A stretch of 64,000 nt of DNA from DATARN01 sp963851105 (lineage in GTDB: Bacteria > Actinomycetota > Acidimicrobiia > Acidimicrobiales > Palsa-688): contig CAWKNP010000009.1 in assembly GCA_963851105.1 (NCBI GenBank), positions 372,001 to 436,000 on the forward strand. Direction: 5' to 3'. The notes under the pieces were generated by a model. It did no database searches and was not told the DNA's origin. It was given only the letters and a program-made list of their open reading frames with translations. Each line of letters begins with the position of its first letter. The stretch's first letter is position 1. The position numbers and the translations under genes are program-made. Of this stretch, positions 43,106 through 51,876 are shown one piece after another.

Positions 43106-44405
43106 CCGATTTCGTAATGCCCGGGGGCATGGGACCGCTCACCGGTCGGTTGCGGGTGCCGGGCGACAAATCCATCTCCCACCGGGCGCTGCTGCTGGCG
43201 GCGCTGGCGGAAGGGACGTCGCAGTTGCGGGGACTGTCGGCGGGGCTCGATGTCTGGCACACCCGCCGGGCGGTGGAGGCGTGCGGCGCTGAGGTCCACG
43301 GTCGAGGCGGTGCCCCCCGCCGGGGCGGTGGCGCCATGACCGTGGCCGGTGGCCGGGGCCGGCTCCGGGAGCCAACCGCGGTCATCGACGTCGGCAACTC
43401 GGGCACCGGGATCCGGCTGCTGGCGGGTTGGAGCGCGGGATTTCCGTGGCTGACCGTGCTCCAAGGCGACGGGTCCATCGCGCAGCGCCCGATGGCACGG
43501 GTGACCGACCCGCTGCGGGCCATGGGTGCCCGGGTCGACGGCCGCAACGGCGGCCGCCTGCCGCCGCTGGTCATCCGCGGTGGCGACCTGGTCGGCATCG
43601 ACTACCGGTTGCCGGTCCCGAGCGCGCAGGTCAAGACGGCGCTGCTGCTCGCCGGCCTGGCGGCTGCAGGCGCCACCACGGTGCGCGAGGACGTCGCCAC
43701 CCGGGCCCACACCGAGGAGCTCCTCATGTTGGCGGGCGCCGACATCGACGTCGCGGCCGGGTCGGTCACCGTGCGCCCGAGCGAGCTGCAGCCCCTCGAC
43801 CTCACCGTTCCCGCCGATCCGTCCCAAGCCGCGTTCTGGCTCGTGGCCGCCTGCGTGGTGCCCGGTAGCGACGTTGTGCTGGAGGATGTCTACGTAGGTA
43901 CCGCCCGGGCCGGCTTCCTCGACGTGCTGCTCCGGATGGGCGCCGACATCACCTTCGAGGAGGTGGACGAGGTCCGCCATACCGCCGCCATCCGGGCCCG
44001 GTACCGGCCGCTGCAGGCCACCACGGTCGGCGGCGCCGAGGTCCCGGGCCTCATCGACGAGATCCCGGTATTGGCCGTCGCCGCCGCCCGGGCGAGCGGC
44101 GTGACCACCTTCGCCGACGCCGGCGAGTTGCGGGTGAAGGAGAGTGACCGGGTGGCTTCGATGGTGGCTGCCCTCCAGGCGGTCGGCGTCGCGGCCGAGG
44201 GTCGGCCCGACGGGCTGGTCGTCGCCGGCGGGGGGGACGCCCGCTCGGGGGCGGCCGGGTGGACTCAGCGGGCGATCATCGGGTGGCGATGGCCATGGCG
44301 ATTGCCGGTCTGGATGCCACCGGGCCCACGGTTGTAGCAGGATGGGACGCCGTCGCCACCAGTTACCCGGGCTTCGAGGAGGACCTCCGCCGGTGCGTGT
44401 CATAG
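43102..44405 (+). CDS. aroA: EPSP synthase, frame broken near the 3' end
   Basis: 3-phosphoshikimate 1-carboxyvinyltransferase. The N-terminal GDKSISHRALLLAAL, GNSGTGIRLLAG, the RPMARVTDPLRAMGA region and LRVKESDR are intact. Translation in frame then goes wrong after GGGD and stops at 44337. Adding one G to the 7-G run at 44230-44236 restores GRVDSAGDHRVAMAMAIAGL…DLRRCVS to the TAG at 44403-44405, the normal family C-terminus. So one base is missing there; an assembly error is the simplest explanation because the gene is biosynthetically essential and otherwise clean. The restored end overlaps cmk by 13 nt. Confidence 0.93.
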
Positions 44406-45064
44406 CGATCGACGGGCCGGCGGGATCCGGGAAGTCGACCGTCGCCCGGGCCCTGGCCGAGCGCCTCGGCCTCGATTACCTGGACACCGGTGCCATGTAC
44501 CGGGGTGTGGCGTTCGCCGCCCTGCGGCACGGGATCGACCCCGAGGACGCGGAGCCCGTCGCCCGGCTGGCCCAGCAGGTCGCCATCGATGTGGCCGATC
44601 TGGTGAGGATCGACGGTGTCGACGCCACCATCGAGATCCGCGGTCCCGAGGTGACCCGGGCGGTGTCGGCGGTGGCCGCCAACTCCGAGGTGCGACGGGA
44701 GCTGCGCCGCCGCCAGCGGGAATGGGCGGCCGCCCACGGCGGAGGTGTCATCGAGGGCCGGGATATCGGCAGCGTCGTGTTCCCCGGCGCCGAGCTCAAG
44801 GTCTACCTCACGGCCAGCGATGCCGAGCGCGCCGGCCGCCGCAGCAAGGAAGTGCTGGACATGGATTACGACGCAGTTGCCGCCGACATCGCGCGCCGTG
44901 ACCACGCCGACTCCAATCGCTCGGCGGCCCCTCTGGTGGTTGCCGCCGGCGCCATCATGGTGGACACCACCGGGCTGTCGATCGACCAGGTGGTCGACCG
45001 GGTCCTGGCCCTGCTGCCCCCCACTCCCACTACGACTCCCACTGCGACCGAAGGCGACCAGTGA
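44393..45064 (+). CDS. cmk: Cytidylate kinase
   Basis: Phosphorylates CMP/dCMP. 223 aa from GTG: P-loop DGPAGSGKSTVARALAERLG, YLDTGAMYRGVA, EGRDIGSVVFP and the lid SKEVLDMDYDAVAADIARRDHADSNR. A Thr/Pro tail ends the protein. The stop overlaps the GTG of the acyltransferase. Confidence 0.96.
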   Translation: MRVIAIDGPAGSGKSTVARALAERLGLDYLDTGAMYRGVAFAALRHGIDPEDAEPVARLAQQVAIDVADLVRIDGVDATIEIRGPEVTRAVSAVAANSEVRRELRRRQREWAAAHGGGVIEGRDIGSVVFPGAELKVYLTASDAERAGRRSKEVLDMDYDAVAADIARRDHADSNRSAAPLVVAAGAIMVDTTGLSIDQVVDRVLALLPPTPTTTPTATEGDQ

Positions 45065-45792
45065 CCTCCGGGCCGGATGCGACCGGCGGGCGCGCCGACG
45101 CGTCGGCGCCGCCCCGGTTGGCCACCCCCGAGGATCGGCCCCTCACCTGGGGCGAACGGTCGTTGTACCAGGTGGCCCGCCTGCTCCTGCTGGCCCTGGC
45201 CGGCGTGTTCTGGCGGATCCGGGTGGAGGGCCGCGAAAACATCCCCAAGACAGGCCCGTTCGTCGTGGCGCCGGTGCACCGCTCGAACATCGACACCGTG
45301 CTGATGCCGTTCGTCACCCGCCGCCAGATGCGCTACATGGCCAAGGACAGCTTGTGGAAACACGGTTGGTCGGCCCGGCTGCTGACCGCCCTCGGCGGTT
45401 TCCCCGTCAACCGGGAAACGGCCGATCGTGAGTCGCTGCGGACGTGCGAGTCGGCGCTGCAGCGCGGTGAGGGCGTCGTCATTTTTCCCGAGGGAACCCG
45501 CAAGACGGGAGCCACGGTGACCAACTTGTTCGAAGGCGCCGCCTTTGTCGCGGTGCGCAACGGCGTGCCCATCGTTCCCGTCGGCATCGGCGGCAGCGCC
45601 CGGGCCATGCCCCGTGGTGCCAAATACCTGCGGCCGGTCAAGATCCGCATCGTCATCGGGCCGCCGATCGTGCCGCCGGCGCGCGGCGAGGCGGGAACCC
45701 GGGGTCGGCGCCGCCAGGTGCACGAGCTCACCGCCCGGCTGCAGGTTGAGCTGCAGGCCCTGTTCGACAAGGCCGAGCGCCGGGCCGGCTAG
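45061..45792 (+). CDS. plsC: 1-acyl-sn-glycerol-3-phosphate acyltransferase-like protein
   Basis: 243 aa, membrane-associated PlsC family. One span (about 36-54), the catalytic HX4D box in HRSNIDTVLM, the substrate motif FPEGTRKTG and GVPIVPVGI. GTGA overlap with cmk; the cmk-plsC pairing is common and points to phospholipid synthesis. It is convergent with ispH with only 57 nt between stops. Confidence 0.88.
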   Translation: MTSGPDATGGRADASAPPRLATPEDRPLTWGERSLYQVARLLLLALAGVFWRIRVEGRENIPKTGPFVVAPVHRSNIDTVLMPFVTRRQMRYMAKDSLWKHGWSARLLTALGGFPVNRETADRESLRTCESALQRGEGVVIFPEGTRKTGATVTNLFEGAAFVAVRNGVPIVPVGIGGSARAMPRGAKYLRPVKIRIVIGPPIVPPARGEAGTRGRRRQVHELTARLQVELQALFDKAERRAG

Positions 45793-45849
45793 CCAGGCGC
45801 CCGGCTGCATCATCCCGGCATGTCCAGCTCGCCCCGGCGGCCGGTCGGG

Positions 45850-46893
45850 CTAGTGGGCGAGAGCGTCGAGAACGTCGCTGGCTTTGATCTGGCGATCCTC
45901 GGGCAGGCCGTCGGATCCGGCGACGCCCGCGGGGGCCAGCAGCGAGACGCCGGCCGCGGCCGACACCACCCGCAGCAGCTCGCGCAGCTCGCGGGGGAGG
46001 GGGAAGTACTCGTCTTCGTCGGTGACCGCAACCTCGGTCGTGCCCCGGCGCGGCGCCAGGCGCTCGATCACGGCGCGCACGAGCTCTTCGGGCGCCGACG
46101 CGCCGGCGGTCACGCCGACGACACCGTGGAGGTCGTCGGGGAGCTCGTCGGCGCCGTTCACCCGCATGACCCGGGGGGCGCCGGCGGTATGGGCGGTGCG
46201 CTCGAGGGCAAGGGTGTTCGAAGAGTTGGGCGAGCCGATGACGACCACCGCGTCGGCCTTGCCCGCGATGGCCTTCAGGGCCGCCTGGCGGTTGGTCGTG
46301 GCGAAGCAGAGGTCGCTGCGCCCCGGCATCCACAGCTCCGGGAACCGTTCCTCGGCCGACGCCAGCACCGATCGCCATTCGTCAAGTGACAGGGTGGTCT
46401 GGGCCAGGAAGGCCATCGGCGTGCCCGGGTCGGCCAGGGCTCGGACATCGGCCTCCGTCTCCACCAGCCGGACCGACTCCGGGGCGACAGCCAGGGTGCC
46501 GACCGCCTCGTCGTGGCCGCGGTGGCCCACGTACACGACGGTGTACCCCTTGCCGGCCCGGACCCGGACCTCGTGGTGCACCTTGGTCACCAGCGGGCAG
46601 ACGGCGTCGACGACGATGCCGCCGTTGGCCCGGGCCGCGGCCACCACCTCGGGCGCCGATCCGTGCGCCGACAGCATCAGCGGCGCGCCGGGCGGGACCT
46701 CGGCGACGTCGCCGACGAAGATCACGCCGAGCGAGCGGAAGCGGTCGACCACGACCTGGTTGTGCACGATCTCGTGGTAGCAGTAGACCGGCGGCTCGAA
46801 CACCCGGACCATCCAGCCGAGCGCTTTGATCGCCATCTCGACCCCGGCGCAGAATCCTCGGGGCGCCGCCAGGAGCACCTCGTCAACGTCCAC
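45850..46893 (-). CDS. ispH: 4-hydroxy-3-methylbut-2-enyl diphosphate reductase
   Basis: Last step of the MEP isoprenoid pathway, an iron-sulphur enzyme. 347 aa from GTG 46893, chosen because TAGCCT stands exactly 7 nt upstream; ATG 46899 would add two residues. Cluster cysteines in PRGFCAG, DAVCPLVTKVH and SDLCFATTNRQ, plus the HEIVHN and SAHGSAPEV histidines and the GSPNSSNT loop. Confidence 0.96.
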   Translation of the reverse strand: MDVDEVLLAAPRGFCAGVEMAIKALGWMVRVFEPPVYCYHEIVHNQVVVDRFRSLGVIFVGDVAEVPPGAPLMLSAHGSAPEVVAAARANGGIVVDAVCPLVTKVHHEVRVRAGKGYTVVYVGHRGHDEAVGTLAVAPESVRLVETEADVRALADPGTPMAFLAQTTLSLDEWRSVLASAEERFPELWMPGRSDLCFATTNRQAALKAIAGKADAVVVIGSPNSSNTLALERTAHTAGAPRVMRVNGADELPDDLHGVVGVTAGASAPEELVRAVIERLAPRRGTTEVAVTDEDEYFPLPRELRELLRVVSAAAGVSLLAPAGVAGSDGLPEDRQIKASDVLDALAH

Positions 46894-46900
46894 GTGCATC

Positions 46901-46906
46901 AGGCTA
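46901..46906 (-). promoter_or_regulatory. -10 box, leaderless, for ispH
   Basis: TAGCCT on the minus strand, 7 nt before GTG 46893. Confidence 0.6.
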
Positions 46907-46938
46907 GAGGCATTGGGGCTTCGGGAGGCGCACGCCGG

Positions 46939-46944
46939 TATCCT
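46939..46944 (+). promoter_or_regulatory. -10 box for the DUF512 gene
   Basis: TATCCT, 10 nt before ATG 46955; divergent from the ispH box 33 bp away. Confidence 0.5.
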
Positions 46945-46954
46945 GTCGCTTGTT

Positions 46955-48311
46955 ATGTCACTGCCGCGCGTGGTGGCGGTGACCCCCGGGTCGCCCGCCG
47001 CCCGGGCCGGCCTGGTGCCCGGCGACGAGATCATCGCCATGGGCGGCCAAGTCCCCCGAGATGTCATCCAATACCAATTGCTGGCCGACGAGCCCGTTCT
47101 CGAGCTCGAGTTGCGCCGCGGCGGCCTCGAGCTGCCCCTGACCGTCGTTCGCGAAGGCAACGAGCCGCTCGGTATCGAGGTCGACGCGGCACTGTTCGAC
47201 CAGGTGCGCACGTGCGACAACCACTGCGAGTTCTGCTTCATCTACCAGCTGCCCAAGGGGATGCGGAAGAGCCTGTACGTGAAGGACGACGACTACCGCC
47301 TGTCCTTCCTGTACGGGAACTTCACGACCCTCACCCGGTTCACCGAGGCCGATCTCGAGCGGGTCGTCACCGAGGGCCTGTCTCCGCTGTGGGTGAGCAT
47401 CCACGCCACCGACCCCGACATCCGGTCCCGCATGCTCCGCAACCGCCGGGGCGCGACCAGCCTGCGATGGCTGCGGGCGTTGTTGGATCACGGCGTCGAG
47501 ATCCACGGCCAAGTGGTCGTGTGTCCCGGGTATCAACGACGGCGCGGTACTCGACGACACCCTGGCCGGGGTCCTCGACTCCTTCCCGGAGCTCAAATCG
47601 GTTGCCTGTGTGCCCCTCGGGGTCAGCAAGTACACCGCCGAGGGAAACATGCGGCCCCACACCCACGGCGAGGCGGTGGCCGCGGTGGAGCTGATCGAGA
47701 GCTGGCAGTCGACGTTCGTGGCCGCCCTCGGCCGGCGGATGGTCTTCGCCGGCGACGAGTACTACCTGCTGACGGGGGGGTCGTTTCCCCCGGTCGGGGA
47801 CTACGAGGACCTTGCGCAGGTGGAGAACGGCGTCGGGATCGCGGCCGCTTTCTCGGCGTCGTTTCACGGTTCGATGGCGGGCGCGTCCCATGGCGGCGGG
47901 TTCTTCCAGTCGGTCGACGGAGCACCTGCGGCCGGCTACCGGGCGCCGCGGGCCCCGGGCACCGTCACCCTTTTTCCCCGGCCTGGCGCACCGGTCACGG
48001 TAGTGACGGGGGAGTACGCCGCCCCGGTGCTGGCGCCGCTTGTCGCTCCGTTCGGGGCGCGGGTGCTCACGGTCGTCAACACCTACTTCGGGGGCAACAT
48101 CGCGGTGGCGGGCCTGTTGACGGGTTCCGACGTTGCGACCGCTTTGGCGGACGCGCCTGAGGGCCATCGGTATTTGCTTCCCGACGCCTGCCTTTCGGGC
48201 GGCCGCTTCCTGGACGGGCTGGGGCTGGAGGACCTGCCCCGACCCGTCGAGGTGGTGGCCGCCGACGGGGCATCGCTGCGCCGTGCGCTGGAGCCGGGGT
48301 GGGCGCGGTGA
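46955..48311 (+). CDS. PDZ-DUF512 radical-SAM-like iron-sulphur protein, frame broken
   Basis: The N-terminal PDZ-like domain (VVAVTPGSPAARAGLVPGDEIIAMGG) leads into a radical-SAM-type cysteine cluster CDNHCEFCF followed by IYQLPKGMRKSLYVKDDDYRLSFLYGNFTTLT and WVSIHATDP, the DUF512 (TIGR03279-like) pattern. After VVVCPG one extra base at about 47531 shifts the frame; ignoring it, INDGAVLDDT…KYTAEGNMR…GDEYYLL…NTYFGGNIAVAGLL continues to the TGA at 48309-48311. The stop overlaps the der GTG. DUF512 genes sit beside der in other bacteria, and a ribosome or GTPase link is suspected there, not shown. Confidence 0.88.
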
Positions 48312-49636
48312 GCGCGTCGATGCCGGTCGTGGCGGTGGTGGGGCGGCCGAACGTGGGCAAGAGCACGCTGGTCAACCGGATCGTCGGCAAGCGGATCGCC
48401 ATCGTCGAGGAGCGGCCCGGGGTCACCCGGGATCGCAACGTCCTGGCCGCCGACTGGCGGGGCCGGGAGTTCTCGGTGGTCGACACCGGAGGCTGGATCG
48501 CCCGCGGCAGCACGCTCGACGCGCAGGTGACGGCCCAGGCCCGGCGGGCCATCGAGACCGCCGACGTGATCCTGCTCGTCGTCGACACGACGGTCGGAGT
48601 GACCGACGAGGACGCCCAGGTGGCCACGATCCTGCGCCGGGGCCGCAAGCCGGCACTGGTGGTGGCCAACAAGGTGGACGCCAACACCCGCGAGACCGAT
48701 GCCTGGGTCTTCGGGCGGCTCGGGCTCGGCGATCCGATCATGGTCAGCGCCCTGCACGGGCGGGGGGCGGGCGACCTGCTCGATGAGGTGGTCGCCCGGC
48801 TGCCGGCGGAAGTGGTTGCCACCGCGGCGGTCGAGGAGTCCGAGGCGGTGGTATCGGATGACGACGCGGGCGCCGTGTCCGTGGCCATCGTGGGGCGGCC
48901 GAACGTCGGGAAGTCCACTCTGTTCAACCGCCTGATCGGCGAAGAGCGCTCCGTGGTGCACGACCTGCCGGGCACCACCCGCGACGCCGTGGACACCGTC
49001 GTCCAAACACCCGACGGACCGATCCGCTTCGTCGACACCGCCGGGCTGCGGCGCCGGGCCAAGGAGGCAGAGGGCGCCGAGTACTACTCGCTGGTGCGGG
49101 CGCTGCAGGCGATCGACCGGGCCGAGGCGGCGCTGTTCGTCATCGACGCCACCGCCGGCGTGACCCACCAGGACCAGAGGCTGGCGGAACGGGTCGACGC
49201 GGCCGGCAATCCCATGGTGATCTGCATGAACAAGTGGGAGCTGCTGAACGCGGCGCAACGAGCCGACGTGCTGGACCAGGTCTCCGACCGGCTCTCCTTC
49301 TTGTCCTACGCGCCGGTGCTCAAGATGAGCGCGTTGACCGGCCTCGGCGTGCACAAGCTGCTGCCGCACCTTTCCGCTGCCATCGAGGCGTACCACCGCC
49401 GGGTGCCGACGCGCGAGCTCAACAAGCTGATGGCCGAGGCGCAGGCGGCCCAGCCGTCGTCGGGCGGGCGGGTCCTCTACGCCACCCAGGGAACTGCCGA
49501 CCCCCCGACGTTCACCTTGTTCGCGACCAAGACCATCCCCGCGCCGTATCTGCGCTACCTGGAGCGGCGGATCAGGGAGCATTTCAACTTCGGTCCCACG
49601 CCGTTGAAGTTCCGGGTGCGCCGCCGCAACGCATAG
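48308..49636 (+). CDS. der: Ribosome biogenesis GTPase Der (EngA)
   Basis: Double-GTPase needed for 50S maturation. 442 aa from GTG (GTGA overlap with the DUF512 gene). First G domain: GRPNVGKSTLVNRI, DTGG, NKVD; second: GRPNVGKSTLFNRLI, DTAGLRRRAK, MNKWEL; then the KH-like C-terminal domain (LATKTIPAPYLRYLERRIREHFNFGPTPLKFRVRRRN). Same relative place as Rv1713. Confidence 0.96.
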   Translation: MSASMPVVAVVGRPNVGKSTLVNRIVGKRIAIVEERPGVTRDRNVLAADWRGREFSVVDTGGWIARGSTLDAQVTAQARRAIETADVILLVVDTTVGVTDEDAQVATILRRGRKPALVVANKVDANTRETDAWVFGRLGLGDPIMVSALHGRGAGDLLDEVVARLPAEVVATAAVEESEAVVSDDDAGAVSVAIVGRPNVGKSTLFNRLIGEERSVVHDLPGTTRDAVDTVVQTPDGPIRFVDTAGLRRRAKEAEGAEYYSLVRALQAIDRAEAALFVIDATAGVTHQDQRLAERVDAAGNPMVICMNKWELLNAAQRADVLDQVSDRLSFLSYAPVLKMSALTGLGVHKLLPHLSAAIEAYHRRVPTRELNKLMAEAQAAQPSSGGRVLYATQGTADPPTFTLFATKTIPAPYLRYLERRIREHFNFGPTPLKFRVRRRNA

Positions 49637-49680
49637 CGCTTCAGTTTGGGGCCCGTGGGGCCCCGGGGGGAAATGTCCAG

Positions 49681-49686
49681 TACGGT
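49681..49686 (+). promoter_or_regulatory. -10 box, leaderless, for the PP2C gene
   Basis: TACGGT, 7 nt before ATG 49694. This argues for that ATG against those at 49673 and 49688. Confidence 0.5.
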
Positions 49687-49693
49687 CATGGGC

Positions 49694-50785
49694 ATGCTCG
49701 CGCGGCCCTGGCTCTTGGCCTTGGCCATCGGATGTGCGATCGCCGCCGTCCTCTGGGGTCGGTCGGCGCGCCGGTTGGAGCGCGCCGCCACCCGCATCGA
49801 GGCCCTCACCGCGGGGTCGGTGAGCGGCCGTGACGCCGTCGATCTTGCCCGCAGTGCCTGGCAGAAGGACCTTCATGCCGCGGTGCTCTACGCGGTACTG
49901 GCCATCGGGTTGTTCTTCGCCTCGTGGTCGAACGCTCCCTGGTTGTCGCTTCCCCTGCTCGCATTGGCGGTACCGGTGGTGGCCTCGATCCGCTTCGCCC
50001 CCCGGTTCCTCGGGGAGGCACGGCTGGCCGAGGAACGCTCGCAACTGGAGCGCCGGGCCGCCGAGGTGCTGGCCCAAGAGGAACTGGCGCCCCGGCGCTG
50101 GGCCGCCCGGCTGGCGCCGTCGGAGCTGCCCGCCACCGAGGGCTTCGAGTTGGGCCGGGTCTACGAGCCGGGCACCGGGATGATGGCGGGAGACTTCTAC
50201 GACGTGTACCCCAACGGCCGCGACCGCCTCGCCTGCGTGATCGGCGACGTGGCCGGCCACGGGATCGAACCGTCCATCACCGCATTTCAGGTGAAGTACC
50301 TCTTGCGCAACTTCCTCCGCCAGTACCGCGATCCCGCCCAGGCGCTGGAGGAACTGAATGTCGTCCTGTCGACGAGCGGCCGGCCCGAGGATCTGGTGTC
50401 GGTCTGCGTGGTGGTGTTCGACACTGCGGCAGGCACGGTGCGGTACTCCTCGGCCGGCCACCCTGCGGCCTGGCTGTGGCGCGACGGCGAGCTGAACGCC
50501 CTGCGGGCCACCGGCCCCCTGTTGACGCTCGATCCCTCCGGCTCCTTCTTCTCCCGGGAGATGCCGCTCGATCCCGGCGACTTGTTGATCATGTACACCG
50601 ACGGGTTGTCGGAGGCGCGCGCCGGGGGCCAGTTGTTCGGCGAGGACCGCATCGCCAACATCATCAAGCGCGACCCGGGGCAGGAAACGACCACCTTGTG
50701 CAAGGTGCTGCTCGAGGCGGCGCGGGACTTCGCCTCCGAGCCGCTGAGCGATGACGTAGCGATCCTGGCGGTACGGCGGACCTGA
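49694..50785 (+). CDS. Membrane-bound SpoIIE/RsbU-type PP2C phosphatase
   Basis: 363 aa. Spans at about 3-18 and 67-100 with a helical linker to about 140, then a PP2C_SIG domain: MMAGDFYDVYPN (metal Asp), CVIGDVAGHGIEPS, SSAGHPAAWLW, YTDGLSEARA and LSDDVAILAV. Such phosphatases act on anti-anti-sigma factors; no partner switch is encoded nearby. Confidence 0.88.
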   Translation: MLARPWLLALAIGCAIAAVLWGRSARRLERAATRIEALTAGSVSGRDAVDLARSAWQKDLHAAVLYAVLAIGLFFASWSNAPWLSLPLLALAVPVVASIRFAPRFLGEARLAEERSQLERRAAEVLAQEELAPRRWAARLAPSELPATEGFELGRVYEPGTGMMAGDFYDVYPNGRDRLACVIGDVAGHGIEPSITAFQVKYLLRNFLRQYRDPAQALEELNVVLSTSGRPEDLVSVCVVVFDTAAGTVRYSSAGHPAAWLWRDGELNALRATGPLLTLDPSGSFFSREMPLDPGDLLIMYTDGLSEARAGGQLFGEDRIANIIKRDPGQETTTLCKVLLEAARDFASEPLSDDVAILAVRRT

Positions 50786-50871
50786 GCCGGCGCTCCCGCT
50801 TGGAGCTTCGCTGGTCAGGTCGACCGGCCGGTTAGAGTCCCGTCGTAGGAGTCCTGAAGCAGTCAAAGGAT

Positions 50872-51546
50872 ATGTCGATGAGTGTTGCCCCGACGCCGAG
50901 GGTCACCGTTCGCCGGCAGTGGGCACCGTGGCGGACACCGTGGATCTGGCGGAAGTTTCGCTCTCGCTCGAAACCCCACCGGGGCTACGCGGCCGCCCAG
51001 CCGCCCCTGTTCCGCTATGACGGCCACGCCAGCGAGGCGGGCTCATTCGTGATCGGCGCTGTCAACCAACTCGTCGGTGGATCGCCGATCAACGCAATCG
51101 ACAGTTCCCACCCGGGAGCGTTCCTCGCCGGTCAGATGGCCGATGTCGTGACCGGCGATGCCGTCGACGGCGTCGTGTCGCTAATGGGATCGGGGGGTGG
51201 CGGTGGCGGTGGCCTCTTCGATGACCTTGACGAGGCGGCGTTGGTGATCGTCGCCATCGTGGCGGTGGTTGTGTTCCTGATCGTCGCCATTCCCCTCGGG
51301 ATCCTGGCCTTCGAGCTCGCGTTTGCCCTGATGGCGCTGCTCGTCGGCGTCGCGTTGCGGATGGCGCATGTTCGGCCTTGGACGATCCTGGTGCGCCAGA
51401 ACGGGGCGGCGGCCGCCGCCTTCTCCGTGACCGGATGGCGGGCGAGTCACCGGGTCCTGGTGGGCTTGCGGGACCAGAGCGCGACATTGGCGATGGTGAG
51501 ACCCCGCCCCGGGGCCCCAGACAATGCGCCGCGACCCGTGCCGTAG
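50872..51546 (+). CDS. Membrane protein of unknown function
   Basis: 224 aa, ATG with AAAGGA just upstream and a TAGAGT -10 box at 50833-50838. A basic N-terminus, a Gly-run (SGGGGGGGL about 106-114) and two strong spans (about 123-144 and 146-165), then a C-terminal part reading WTILVRQNGAAAAAFSVTGWRASHRVL, which looks cytoplasmic. No family recognised. Confidence 0.65.
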   Translation: MSMSVAPTPRVTVRRQWAPWRTPWIWRKFRSRSKPHRGYAAAQPPLFRYDGHASEAGSFVIGAVNQLVGGSPINAIDSSHPGAFLAGQMADVVTGDAVDGVVSLMGSGGGGGGGLFDDLDEAALVIVAIVAVVVFLIVAIPLGILAFELAFALMALLVGVALRMAHVRPWTILVRQNGAAAAAFSVTGWRASHRVLVGLRDQSATLAMVRPRPGAPDNAPRPVP

Positions 51547-51876
51547 GCGCCGGCCGCCGGTGCTCGGCGACGGGGGACGACCTCCGTGGTACGGCGCAGA
51601 AGTCTGCGCCTCAACCCGGCGACACTTGGGCCTTCCTGGAACCTGCGGGCTTTTATGAAACCTGTGGTCCTGGTCGTTGCTATACGACATTAAAGCCCAC
51701 AGGTTCGGGGGCGATCGGGCTCGCGCACGACACGGGACCCACCGAGTTGGGCCCGCGACCGGGCTTGCGAGCGGTCCGGGTCCCACCGGAGATGCGCCGG
51801 CGCCCCACTATCGGCCGAGGTCCCCCGAATCGAGTGGACCGCCAACCGCGCTCGTATGGGCGAGACTGGCTTCGCC
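51547..51876. other. 330-bp intergenic region
   Basis: Contains the second copy of the structured element (51638-51707) and otherwise no ORF with coding character. The part after the element (CTCGCGCACGAC…) weakly resembles the sequence after copy 1 (CTCGCACGAC). Confidence 0.5.
51638..51707. repeat. Structured intergenic element, copy 2
   Basis: Left arm GAACCTGCGGGCTTT (51639-51653) pairs with AAAGCCCACAGGTTC (51692-51706) with one mismatch in 15. The first 32 nt match copy 1 at about 27 positions, including CCTGTGGTC. An inner hairpin GTCGT-N6-ACGAC replaces the GGTCG/CGACC of copy 1. The internal AAACCTGTGG is a perfect complement of CCACAGGTT in the right arm, giving an alternative pairing. 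Confidence 0.75.
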
